DNA of 64,000 nucleotides, from positions 1-64,000 of the forward strand of contig JAGPCO010000002.1 of NCBI GenBank assembly GCA_018058095.1. The letters run 5' to 3'. Below, one piece after another: positions 31,822 to 41,200 of this stretch. Every line of letters begins with the position of its first letter. Within the stretch, counting starts at the first letter, position 1. A program made the position numbers and the translations under genes. Under the pieces are notes generated by a model. It was given only the letters and a program-made list of their open reading frames with translations, had not been told where the DNA came from and made no database searches. Source of the stretch: Kofleriaceae bacterium (GTDB lineage Bacteria > Myxococcota_A > Polyangia > Haliangiales > Haliangiaceae).

Positions 31822-31980
31822 GGGCCCGGGAAGGGGCAACTCGATCGGAGCTCGCGAACGAGCCGCCCCGCGGGCAAGGCGCGACGAGGGAGCATACCCG
31901 TCGGTACGTGACCGAGGAGCAACGCAGCCCCCGGGGATGGATCGTTCGCGAGAGCGATTGAGTTGCCCCTTCCCGGGCCC
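31822..31980. repeat. palindromic repeat, copy 2 (159 bp)
   Basis: Same 26-bp terminal inverted repeats as the copy at 26534 (31822-31847 and 31955-31980; copy 2 ends differ at one position). The element is in the opposite orientation and carries about 60 extra bases between the GGGAG of the core and the right-hand repeat. Its right end touches the stop codon of the ATP-grasp gene at 31981. It contains its own short palindromes (TCGTTCGCGAGAGCGA). Non-coding. Confidence 0.82.
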
Positions 31981-33030
31981 TCAGTCCTCGAGCCAGGCCG
32001 CGACCGGCTCGTCGGTGCCGGGCGCCACCAGGACGAGGGCGCCGTCGGGCGCGGCCGGGCCGACCCGCAGGTGGGCCCGTCCGAGCCGCCGCGCCAGCGC
32101 CCACGCCACCGTGCCGAAGGTCAGGCGCGGGTTGATCTCGACCAGCGGCAGCATCACCACGGCGCCGGTGGGGTCGCGATGGAGCAGGGCGTCGAGGCCG
32201 AACGGGCCGAGGTGGCCGTCGGCGGCGAGCGCGGCGCCGACCTCGGCCGCCACCGCCACCAGCGCGGCGCGGGCGGCCGTGGGGAGCCCATCGTCGTCGG
32301 TGTCGACGCCGCGGAAGCCGCCGCGCTCGTCGCACCACAGCCGGTGCGGCGGCATCAGCTCGACCCGGCCGTCGGCGGCGATGGCGCCGACGATGCCGGC
32401 GTCGCCGACGCGATCGAGCCACGGCTCGACCACCAGCGCACGCTGGCCGGCCAGGAGGCGGGTCACGCGGGCGGCCAGCTCGCCGTCGACGACGGGGCCG
32501 GTGCCGTGGACGCGGTCGCGCCCGGCCGCGGTCCACGGCGCCTTGCCGACCCAGCGGCCGCCGGGGCCGAGCGCGCCGGGCCTGGCCAGGTGCGCGCGCA
32601 GACCGGCGAGGTCGGTCACCACGTCGCGGCCGGGCAGGGCGACGCCGAGCCGCTCGGCCAGGGCCGCGGCCCAGCGACGATCACCGAGCTGGCGCGCCCG
32701 CGCGCGCGCCGGCGCCAGCGCGTAGGCCGGGCCGAGCAGGCACGGGACCCCGGCGGTCACGGCGCGATCGTCGAGCGCGCCCCACACCAGCGCCGGCCGG
32801 CCGGTCGGCGCGCTGGACGGCTCGATGGTGAGCGCCGGCAGCCCGGGCACCGGCGGGATCCGGGCCGGCTCGACCGCGGCGTCGGTGAACACGGCACACG
32901 CCGGCGCGTCGACCAGCGCCCGCATCAGCGTGGCCAGCGCCGCGGCCCGGCGCCGCACCGGCGCCGGCAGCGGGCCGAGGCCGGCCCAGGCCCGCTCGCA
33001 GCCGAGGTTCCCCACACACGCGATCGTCAT
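31981..33030 (-). CDS. ATP-grasp-like ligase
   Basis: 349 residues from the ATG at 33030. The fold cues are a central Lys segment (GRWVGKAPWTAAGRDRVHG), a hinge ALVVEPWLDRVGD, LWCDERGGFRGVD and the Mg-binding VEINPRLTFGTVAWAL near the end, all typical of ATP-grasp carboxylate-amine or -thiol ligases. It resembles neither D-Ala ligase nor RimK closely. It is 16 bases downstream of the DUF455 ferritin-like gene and last in an operon with two MYXO-CTERM proteins. The substrate may be a small acid or peptide; unknown. Confidence 0.75.
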   Translation of the reverse strand: MTIACVGNLGCERAWAGLGPLPAPVRRRAAALATLMRALVDAPACAVFTDAAVEPARIPPVPGLPALTIEPSSAPTGRPALVWGALDDRAVTAGVPCLLGPAYALAPARARARQLGDRRWAAALAERLGVALPGRDVVTDLAGLRAHLARPGALGPGGRWVGKAPWTAAGRDRVHGTGPVVDGELAARVTRLLAGQRALVVEPWLDRVGDAGIVGAIAADGRVELMPPHRLWCDERGGFRGVDTDDDGLPTAARAALVAVAAEVGAALAADGHLGPFGLDALLHRDPTGAVVMLPLVEINPRLTFGTVAWALARRLGRAHLRVGPAAPDGALVLVAPGTDEPVAAWLED

Positions 33031-33046
33031 CGGCGCGCCCCGACGC

Positions 33047-33895
33047 TCACGGCCGCTGGCGCGGCGGCCCCGCGCCCTGGGGCACGGCCGGCCGTCGCGG
33101 GGCGCCGCTGGCCTGGGTCGCGCGTGCGGCCTCCAGCCCGGCGATGAACTCGTCGTCGAGGCCGGCCTTGCGACGGGCGTCGGCGTCGAACGTGAGGCCG
33201 CGGGCCCGGGCCGGGCCGAGCGGGAACTGAACCGTGTCGCAGTACACCTGCCAGGGCGAGCGGTCAGGCGCCAGCCGGCCGACCTGGGTGAACGCGAAGC
33301 GGACGTGGCGGATCTCGTCGGCGTGGACCTGGTCCAGCACGTCGGCGGTGGCGTCGTCACCGACCGCACGCGCCGCCTGCGCGTACTCCTGGGCGAAGTC
33401 GAGGTTGGCGTTCTCGAAGGTCAGGCCCATCGCGCACGAAAACGCCAGCGGCGTGGCCATGGCGTCGAGCTTGCCCCAGAAGTGCCCGGTGACCGGGAAG
33501 TCCCCGAACTCGACGCCGTGTGCGTGCAGGCGCGACCGGTACAGCGCGAGGTGGCGCTGCTCGTCGGCCAGGATGGCGACCAGCCCGGTCCGGAACGGCC
33601 GCGGCGCGTGCGGGAAGGCGAGCAGGGCCCAGGCGAACAGCTCGGCCGCCTGCAGCTCGTGGTTGGCCAGCGCGTGCACGATGCGGGCGCGCTGGTGGCG
33701 GTCGCGCATGCCGGTCAGGGGCGGGACGCGCCCGGCCCGCCCGGGCTGGATCGCCAGGTTGCTCGGTCGCGATGGCGCCGCCACCCACAGCGGCGCCTCG
33801 TCGTCGTCGAGCTCGAGCCCGTCGGGCGGCGGCGCCAGCTTGTCGGCCAGGCGATCGCTGGCCAGGAGCTGGCGCGCGTAGTCGCGCGCGCGCAT
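33047..33895 (-). CDS. DUF455 ferritin-like protein
   Basis: 282 residues from the ATG at 33895. An all-helical protein with the DUF455 look: ALANHELQAAELFAWALLAF, ADEQRHLALYRSRL, GLTFENANLDFAQEYAQ and ADEIRHVRFAF, supplying E/ExxH metal ligands in two pairs. The DUF455 family is diiron and related to MiaE-like hydroxylases, but the substrate here is unknown. It is 4 bases after the MYXO-CTERM gene and 16 bases before the ATP-grasp gene, so the operon order is secreted paralogues, diiron protein, ligase. Confidence 0.82.
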   Translation of the reverse strand: MRARDYARQLLASDRLADKLAPPPDGLELDDDEAPLWVAAPSRPSNLAIQPGRAGRVPPLTGMRDRHQRARIVHALANHELQAAELFAWALLAFPHAPRPFRTGLVAILADEQRHLALYRSRLHAHGVEFGDFPVTGHFWGKLDAMATPLAFSCAMGLTFENANLDFAQEYAQAARAVGDDATADVLDQVHADEIRHVRFAFTQVGRLAPDRSPWQVYCDTVQFPLGPARARGLTFDADARRKAGLDDEFIAGLEAARATQASGAPRRPAVPQGAGPPRQRP

Positions 33896-33899
33896 CGGC

Positions 33900-35357
33900 T
33901 CAGCCCCGCCGCCGCCGCCGCCGTCGTCCGAGCAGCCCGAGGCCGGCCGCGGCCACCACCAGGTGGGCTCCGCCGCCGGCGCTGGCGCAGCCGCCGCCGC
34001 CGGCCAGGGTGGCGTCGACCGGCCAGCACGCCCCGACCGCGTCGGAGGTCTGCACGCACGCGAACCCGCGCGGGCAGCCCTCGCCGCCGGCGCCGTCGCA
34101 TGCCTCGGTGCAGCGCTGCTCGTCCCCGGATCGATCACACTGCTGCGACGCGCACGTGCTGGCGTCGGCGCAGGCCTGGCCCAGCCCGCCGGCCAGGTCC
34201 GGTCCGGCGGTGCAGCGGCCCTCGACGCAGACCTGGCCGCTGGCGCAGCCCACGCCGGGCGCCGCCGCCGGGTCACAGGCGGCGCCGAGGGTGACCGCCA
34301 CGGCCTGCCGCCCGACCCCGCGCTGGTCGTCGACCACGCGGACCTCGACCCGGTGCGGCCCGCTCGCCAGCGTCAGCGGGGCGCGCAGCGGGTACGGCGG
34401 CGTCGTGCTGGTCGCGACCACCACGTCGTCGATGGCCAGCTCGACGCGTCGGATGGCGCGGTCGTCGAGGTAGCGCCCGCGCACCAGGAAGCCCGGCTGG
34501 ACCTGGGCCCCATCGACCGGCTCGGTCAGCGCCACCGCCGGCGGCGTCCCCGGGCCGAGCCCGAGCGTGCGCACCAGGTCGTCGAAGCTGTTCTGCTCGT
34601 TCCCGCCGCACAGGCAGTCGCGCGCCACGCTCTCGCCGCACGGGGCCCAGGCGTCGATGAACCGCTTGACGTCCGGGTACCACAGGTACGACTGCGCGTC
34701 GGCCGCGAGCAGCTCGTGGTCGAGGCCGAAGGCGTGGGCCGACTCCTGCGCCCCGACCGAGCACAGCGCCTTGACGGTCGGGCCCCACACGTCGAACACG
34801 AAGGTGATGGCGTTGGGGATGACGCCACACGCGAACGGCGACACCCCGCCGACGCCGAGGCCGATGAAGTCGTTGTTGAGGGACAGCGGCGAGCCGCCGA
34901 ACATCGTCTCGAAGTGCGGGCGATCGCCCGGGTCCTGGTCGGTGACCTCGATCGCGAACGGGGCGTAGGTCTCGCGCAGGCACGCCACCACCTCGGCCCA
35001 GGTCGCGTCGTCGACCTCGAGCGGCGCGATGCGGGCCGCCCCCCCGACCAGGCTCGACCGGTTGGTGCGGCTGTCGTCCTCGCCCGAGCGCAGCTCGCAG
35101 TCGCCGGCGCAGCGGTTGAGGTACAGGACCTGGTCCGGCTGCGGGCCCGGCCCGGCGGCGGCGTGGGGTCCCTGCCAGACCAGGGCGCCGCGGGGCCCGG
35201 CGTCGCCGCGGTCGGCGCCGGTCGGCACCAGCGTGCCCGGGCGTGCCGGCGGCGCGGCGGTGGCGGGCGGGCTGGCGGTAGCGCTGGCGAGCGCGAGCGC
35301 GAGCGCGCCGGCGGGGGCGGCCCGGCGAACGCGGCGATGGGCGGTCGTGTGGGCCAC
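33900..35357 (-). CDS. metzincin-like MYXO-CTERM protein, copy 2
   Basis: 485 residues from a GTG 5 bases after the upstream stop. Signal peptide (Ala/Leu-rich, cleaved near ATAAP), then a metzincin-like domain with AQESAHAFGLDHE, in which Gln204 replaces the first zinc His (Glu205, His208 and His214 remain). Next come an Ig-like segment (VDGAQVQPGFLVRGRYLDD), a Cys-rich module (CASGQVCVEGRCT to CWPVD) and the tail GGGCASAGGG, helix, GLLGRRRRRRRG. It is paralogous to the preceding gene throughout. The tail predicts sorting to the outer surface. Confidence 0.82.
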   Translation of the reverse strand: MAHTTAHRRVRRAAPAGALALALASATASPPATAAPPARPGTLVPTGADRGDAGPRGALVWQGPHAAAGPGPQPDQVLYLNRCAGDCELRSGEDDSRTNRSSLVGGAARIAPLEVDDATWAEVVACLRETYAPFAIEVTDQDPGDRPHFETMFGGSPLSLNNDFIGLGVGGVSPFACGVIPNAITFVFDVWGPTVKALCSVGAQESAHAFGLDHELLAADAQSYLWYPDVKRFIDAWAPCGESVARDCLCGGNEQNSFDDLVRTLGLGPGTPPAVALTEPVDGAQVQPGFLVRGRYLDDRAIRRVELAIDDVVVATSTTPPYPLRAPLTLASGPHRVEVRVVDDQRGVGRQAVAVTLGAACDPAAAPGVGCASGQVCVEGRCTAGPDLAGGLGQACADASTCASQQCDRSGDEQRCTEACDGAGGEGCPRGFACVQTSDAVGACWPVDATLAGGGGCASAGGGAHLVVAAAGLGLLGRRRRRRRG

Positions 35358-35362
35358 GGCGC

Positions 35363-36814
35363 TCAGCGCTGGCGCCGGCGGCGCGGCCACAACACGGCCA
35401 GGCCGAGGCCGAGCACCACCGGCAGCGCGCCCGCCCCGGTCGAGGTGGCGCAGATGCCGCCCGACTCCTCGCCGCTGCCGTCGTCGACGCCAGGCCAGCA
35501 CACGCCCTGGGTGTCGGTGGTGGCGACGCAGCCGAACCCGCCCGGGCACTCGGCGCCGCCGAGGTCGCACACCTCGACGCAGACCATGTCGATGCCGTCG
35601 GACGCGCACTGACCGGACGAGCACTCGGGGTCCATCGTGCACGGCTCGCCCAGGCCGCCTGGGGCGCCCGGGCCCTGCACGCAGCGGCCCCCGACGCAGG
35701 TGAAGGTCTCGCCCTGCTCGGCGCAGTCCGACGGGCGCTCGCACGGGGCGCCGATGACCACCTCGACCGAGGACTTGCCCATGGTGCCGACCAGGTCGTA
35801 GCCGCGCACCTCGACCAGGTGCACGCCGTCACCGAGGTCGTCGGGCGCGTTGAACACCCACGGCGTCCCGGTGATCTCGTCGACGAGCTGGTTGTCGATG
35901 TACAGCGCGACCTTGGTCACCGCGGTGTCGTCGACCACGTCGGCCCGGACCGGGAAGCCGGGGTTGACCGAGGCGCCCTCGACCGGCGCGGTGATGGTCA
36001 CCGTCGGTGGGGTCGGGGTCGAGCCGCCGAAGACGCTGGTGATCTCGGCGTGGCTGTTCTGGGTGGTGGCGTTGCCGCAGTCGGATCGGCGCGGGCTGAA
36101 CTCGCCGATGTTGGCGGCCTGGTTCTGGAAGCGCCGGCGCCCGTTGAAGTCGAGGTACGTCATCGGGTCGCTCGCCAGCATCTCGTGCTCGAGGCCCCAG
36201 GTGTGCGCCACCTCCTGGCCGATGACGGCGCACAGCTCGTCGACGTCGCCGCCGTAGATGTTGGCGAACGCATAGGAGATGGAGTTGGGGATGTAGCCGC
36301 ACGTGAACGGGGCGACGCCGCCGACGTTGTTGGCCATGCCGATCTCGGTCGGTCGGCCGGCGACCATCACCTCCATGTGCGGGGTGGCGCCCGGGTCGGT
36401 GGTCAGGACCTCGACCGCGTAGGGGCTGAAGATCTCGCGCACGCAGGCCGCGACCTGCTCCCAGTTGGCATCGGAGAAGGCGAACGCGGTCAGCCGGCGC
36501 GTGCCGGTGATGATGCTCGACCGGTTCGACGACGAGTCCTCGCCGTTGCCGGTGATGGTGCAGCCGTTGGGCTTGCAGTTGTTGATGAAGATCTTGTTGG
36601 AGAAGCCGCCGGCGACCACCGTGGGTGGCTCGACGATCTGGAAGCCGGAGACCGGGCGATCGGCGCGCTCCGGCATGACGACGGTGCCGGCCGGTCGGGT
36701 CGGACGGCGCACGGTCGTCGCGGCGCCATCGTGGCGTTCGGCCCGGGCCACGGAGGCCACGCTGAGGAGGGCGAAGGCGGGCAGGGCGAGGTGGGCGAAG
36801 GGCCGCATCGTCAT
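35363..36814 (-). CDS. metzincin-like MYXO-CTERM protein, copy 1
   Basis: 483 residues. Signal peptide (LALPAFALLSVASVARA), N-terminal domain with IFINNCKPNGCTITG, metzincin-like core GQEVAHTWGLEHEML with Gln200 in place of the first His (Glu201, His204, His210 kept), Ig-like segment (VEGASVNPGFPVRADVVDD), Cys-rich module (CERPSDCAEQ to CVEVCD), and MYXO-CTERM tail GGICATSTGAG, helix, WPRRRRQR. Surface-located. Copy 2 follows after 5 bases. It is the first gene of the operon with DUF455 and ATP-grasp. A hairpin-rich 5' leader precedes it. Confidence 0.85.
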   Translation of the reverse strand: MTMRPFAHLALPAFALLSVASVARAERHDGAATTVRRPTRPAGTVVMPERADRPVSGFQIVEPPTVVAGGFSNKIFINNCKPNGCTITGNGEDSSSNRSSIITGTRRLTAFAFSDANWEQVAACVREIFSPYAVEVLTTDPGATPHMEVMVAGRPTEIGMANNVGGVAPFTCGYIPNSISYAFANIYGGDVDELCAVIGQEVAHTWGLEHEMLASDPMTYLDFNGRRRFQNQAANIGEFSPRRSDCGNATTQNSHAEITSVFGGSTPTPPTVTITAPVEGASVNPGFPVRADVVDDTAVTKVALYIDNQLVDEITGTPWVFNAPDDLGDGVHLVEVRGYDLVGTMGKSSVEVVIGAPCERPSDCAEQGETFTCVGGRCVQGPGAPGGLGEPCTMDPECSSGQCASDGIDMVCVEVCDLGGAECPGGFGCVATTDTQGVCWPGVDDGSGEESGGICATSTGAGALPVVLGLGLAVLWPRRRRQR

Positions 36815-36838
36815 TGGGTCTTTCTACCTTCCCGGGGC

Positions 36839-36907
36839 GCCGCGGGTGATCGCGGCGACCTGTCTTCCGCTGAGCGGGGCTGCGTGGCCGGTGTCTCAGC
36901 CACCGAC
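36839..36907 (-). other. structured 5' leader of the MYXO-CTERM operon
   Basis: Read on the minus strand, a 7-bp hairpin GUCGGUG/CACCGGC (36901-36907 with 36887-36893) is followed by ACGCAGCC (36885-36878), GGAAGACAGG (36868-36859) and a perfect GCCGCG/CGCGGC hairpin (36851-36856 with 36839-36844). It ends 24 bases before the ATG at 36814. Parts recall a GEMM-I c-di-GMP riboswitch, but the ACGCAAAGCC core is two bases short. Confidence 0.25.
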
Positions 36908-37011
36908 GCTGCGGACTTATGCCCCGGGCCCCGGCCCGAGAGCTAGCTGAAAATGATTCACCGCTGGTCGCGCGAGGCGCGGGTTCGCGTAAGTGGTCGA
37001 AACAAAGAGGA

Positions 37012-38064
<1,053 letters not shown>

Positions 38065-38075
38065 GCCGAGGGCGC

Positions 38076-38081
38076 ATCGTA
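38076..38081 (-). promoter_or_regulatory. -10-like TACGAT
   Basis: Minus-strand TACGAT lies 11 bases before the antiporter GTG at 38064. Confidence 0.38.
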
Positions 38082-38200
38082 CACAGGCAGGGCGCGGCGC
38101 GGGGTGGTGTGGGCGCCGCCATCGGGCCGGCGCCGCCGAATCCGCGTCGGCGCGGTGCGGGATCCGCTGGCCCGGGCCGGCCGCCGCCAGCGATCCCGGC

Positions 38201-38206
38201 TACAAT
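38201..38206 (+). promoter_or_regulatory. -10-like TACAAT with a longer leader
   Basis: TACAAT is close to the sigma-70 consensus but sits 53 bases before the kinase ATG at 38260. This gene therefore seems to have a conventional leader, unlike most leading genes in the window. Confidence 0.42.
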
Positions 38207-38259
38207 GTCGGCTCGCTCGGGACGGCATACCCGCCGGCCCGCTGGCGGCCCAAGGCGGC

Positions 38260-41200
38260 ATGGAGCAGTTCGGCAAATACACGCTGGTCAAGAAGATCGG
38301 CACCGGCGGCATGGCCGAGGTGTTCCTGGCCCGGACCACCGTGGCGCAGGGCCTCAACAAGACCCTGGTCATCAAGAAGATCCACCCGGCCTACGCGCGC
38401 TCGCGCCAGTTCGTGACGATGTTCATCGACGAGGCCAAGATCGCGCTCGGCCTCAACCACCCCAACATCATCCAGGTGTTCGACTTCGGCGCCGTCGGCG
38501 ACACCTACTTCCTGGCCATGGAGTACGTCGAGGGCGGCGACCTCCTGCGCCTGCTGCAGGACTGCGCGCACCAGCGCCGCCGCATCCCGTACGGCCTGTC
38601 GGCCTACGTGGCCCAGCAGGTGGCCAAGGGGCTCGACTACGCCCACCGCAAGTGCGACGAGTTCGGCGAGCCCCTCGCCATCGTCCACCGCGACATCTCC
38701 CCGCAGAACGTCCTCTTGTCGTGGGACGGCTCGGTCAAGATCGTCGACTTCGGCATCGCCCGCGCGCGCGACGTGCACGAGGACGAGGGCGTCATCAAGG
38801 GCAAGTTCTCGTACATGTCGCCCGAGCAGGCGCGGGGCGAGCCGGTCGACCGCCGCAGCGACGTGTTCGCCGCCGGCATCGTCCTGTTCGAGATGGTGTG
38901 CGCGCGCCCGTTGTTCCCGGGCAAGGGCAAGGAGGCGCTCGAGCTGGTCCGATCGGGCGCGCTGCCGCGGCCGCGCGACTTCGCGCCGGAGCTGCCCGAC
39001 ACGCTCGAGCGCATCATCCTGCGCGCGCTCGCGTTCAACCGCGACGATCGCTTCCTGACCGCGCGCGACCTGCAGACCGACCTGGCCCGGTTCCAGGTCG
39101 AACACGCCCAGCGCACCGGCGAGCTGCCCGACTCCGGCACGCTGGCGCAGTTCCTGGCCGCGGTGGTCCCGGCCGAGCGGCGGCAGCAGGCGTCGCGCCT
39201 GCCCGACGGCGAGCACAGCGGCCGGGTGGTGGCGCAGGCCGCGCCGACGCCATCGGCGGCGATGGCGGCCGCGCCCGCGCCGGCGCTGGCCACCCCCATC
39301 CCGGGCGAGCGGGTCGAGTCGCCGGCGGCCAGCCCGTCGCGCAGCACCGACGTGCGCGAGCGCAAGTACGTCTACGTGCTGGCCGGGGTGGTGCGCGGCG
39401 CGGCCCAGCTCGAGCGCCGGCTCGGCAAGGAGGCGGCGCACCGCCTGCTCGCCGAGTTCCAGACGGTGGCGCGCGACGTCGCGTTCAAGCACGACGCGTT
39501 GATCGATCCGCTCGACGACGACGGCGACGGCACGGTCCGGCTGGTGGTCGGCCTGCCGACGGCGAGCGAGGACGACGCCGGCCGCGCCATCCGGGTCGCG
39601 CTGGCCCTGGTCGACACCCTCGACGGCATCGGCTCCGACGTCGACCCCGAGCTGCGGCTGGCGGTCGGGATCCAGCGCGGCGTCGCCCTGGTCACGCGCA
39701 AGGCCGGGGCCAAGTTCGAGGTCGAGGAGGCCACCGCGGCGTTCGCGCACCGCCTGGCCCGGCAGGCCCGCGGCGCCGAGATCCTCGTCGGCGGGCGGGT
39801 CTTCCGCGCCGCCCGCGCCGACTGGACCTTCGAGGCCCTGCCGGCCATCGACCTGCCGTCCGAGACCGACGCCGGCACCCTCAAGGTCGACGACGAGACC
39901 GACCCCGGGGTCAAGCGGGCCCGGGTGTTCCGCCTGCGCGGGCCCAAGGAGCGGGCCCAGCGCCTGCGCGAGCGCGCGCGCGGCGAGGGCCGCACCCACG
40001 GCCGCGCGCTCGAGCTCAAGGCCCTGCGCGACGCCTACCGCGACACCCTCCTGACCCGGCGCAAGCGCCAGGTCATGGTCGTCGGCGACACCGGGGTCGG
40101 CAAGCGCACCCTGGTGGCCGAGTTCGTCGACGGCATCCCGGCCAGCGAGGCGTTCGTGGTGCGGACCTCGACCCGGGTCGGCACCTCCCTCACGCCGTTC
40201 TCGGTCATCGCCGACCTGGCGCGCGACGTGCTCGGCCTGGCCGAGGACGCCGAGCCGCACGAGGTCGAGCGCCGGCTGCTGCGTGGCCTGCCGCTCATCT
40301 ACCCCGGCACCAGCGCCGACGAGCAGCACGCGGCCCGGGCCGCGCTGCAGACCATGGGCATGCTGCTGGGCGCGCGAGGCTTGACCGGGCTGGGCGAACA
40401 CGACGGCGACGAGCGGCGGCAGTGCCTGCTCGACCTGATGCGGCGGGTCGAGCGCATGCTCGAGTCGGACCGGCCGCTGGTCATCGTCGGTGAGGACGTG
40501 CACTGGGCCGACCAGGAGTCGATGGACCTGTTCCTGGCCCTGCTGCGCGAGCCCAACACCCGACCCATCTTCGGGGTCATGACCGCCCGGCCCGAGCCGC
40601 GCGTGCTGCGCGCCGCCAAGGACGCCGGGGCCGAGGTGCTGCACCTCGACGAGCTGCCGCCCGAGGCGCGCCGGCAGATGATCCTCGACCGCTTCGTCGC
40701 CGGCCACGACGCCGCCGAGCTGGTCGATCAGCTGGTCGAGCGTGCCGGCGGCAACCCGTTCTTCATCAACGAGCTGATCGACTCGCTGATCGAGCGCGGC
40801 GTGGTCGCGGCCGACGGCGACAGCGACGATCACCCCGGCCAGCTGCGCTGGATCAAGCGCGACGCCGTGCTGACCATCCCCAGCTCGGTCGAGGACGCGC
40901 TGGTGACCCGGTTCGACCGCCTGCCGCCGGCCGAGAAGGACGTGCTGCTGTTCGCCTCGGTGCTCGGCCGCACGGTGTCGGCCAGCGCGGTGGCGGCGCT
41001 GCTGGGCCGGCCGGCCCGGCTCGAGCTCGACGAGCTGGTCCGGCGCGGCATCCTCGCCCCCGACGAGGGCGGCGAGTATCGCTTCAAGAACGACATGGCC
41101 ATGACCGTGGCCTACGGCCTCATCGCGCCGGAGGTGCGGACCCGGCTGCACCGCGAGGCGGCGGCCCGGATCGGCGACGCCGCGACCTACAAGCCAGGCG

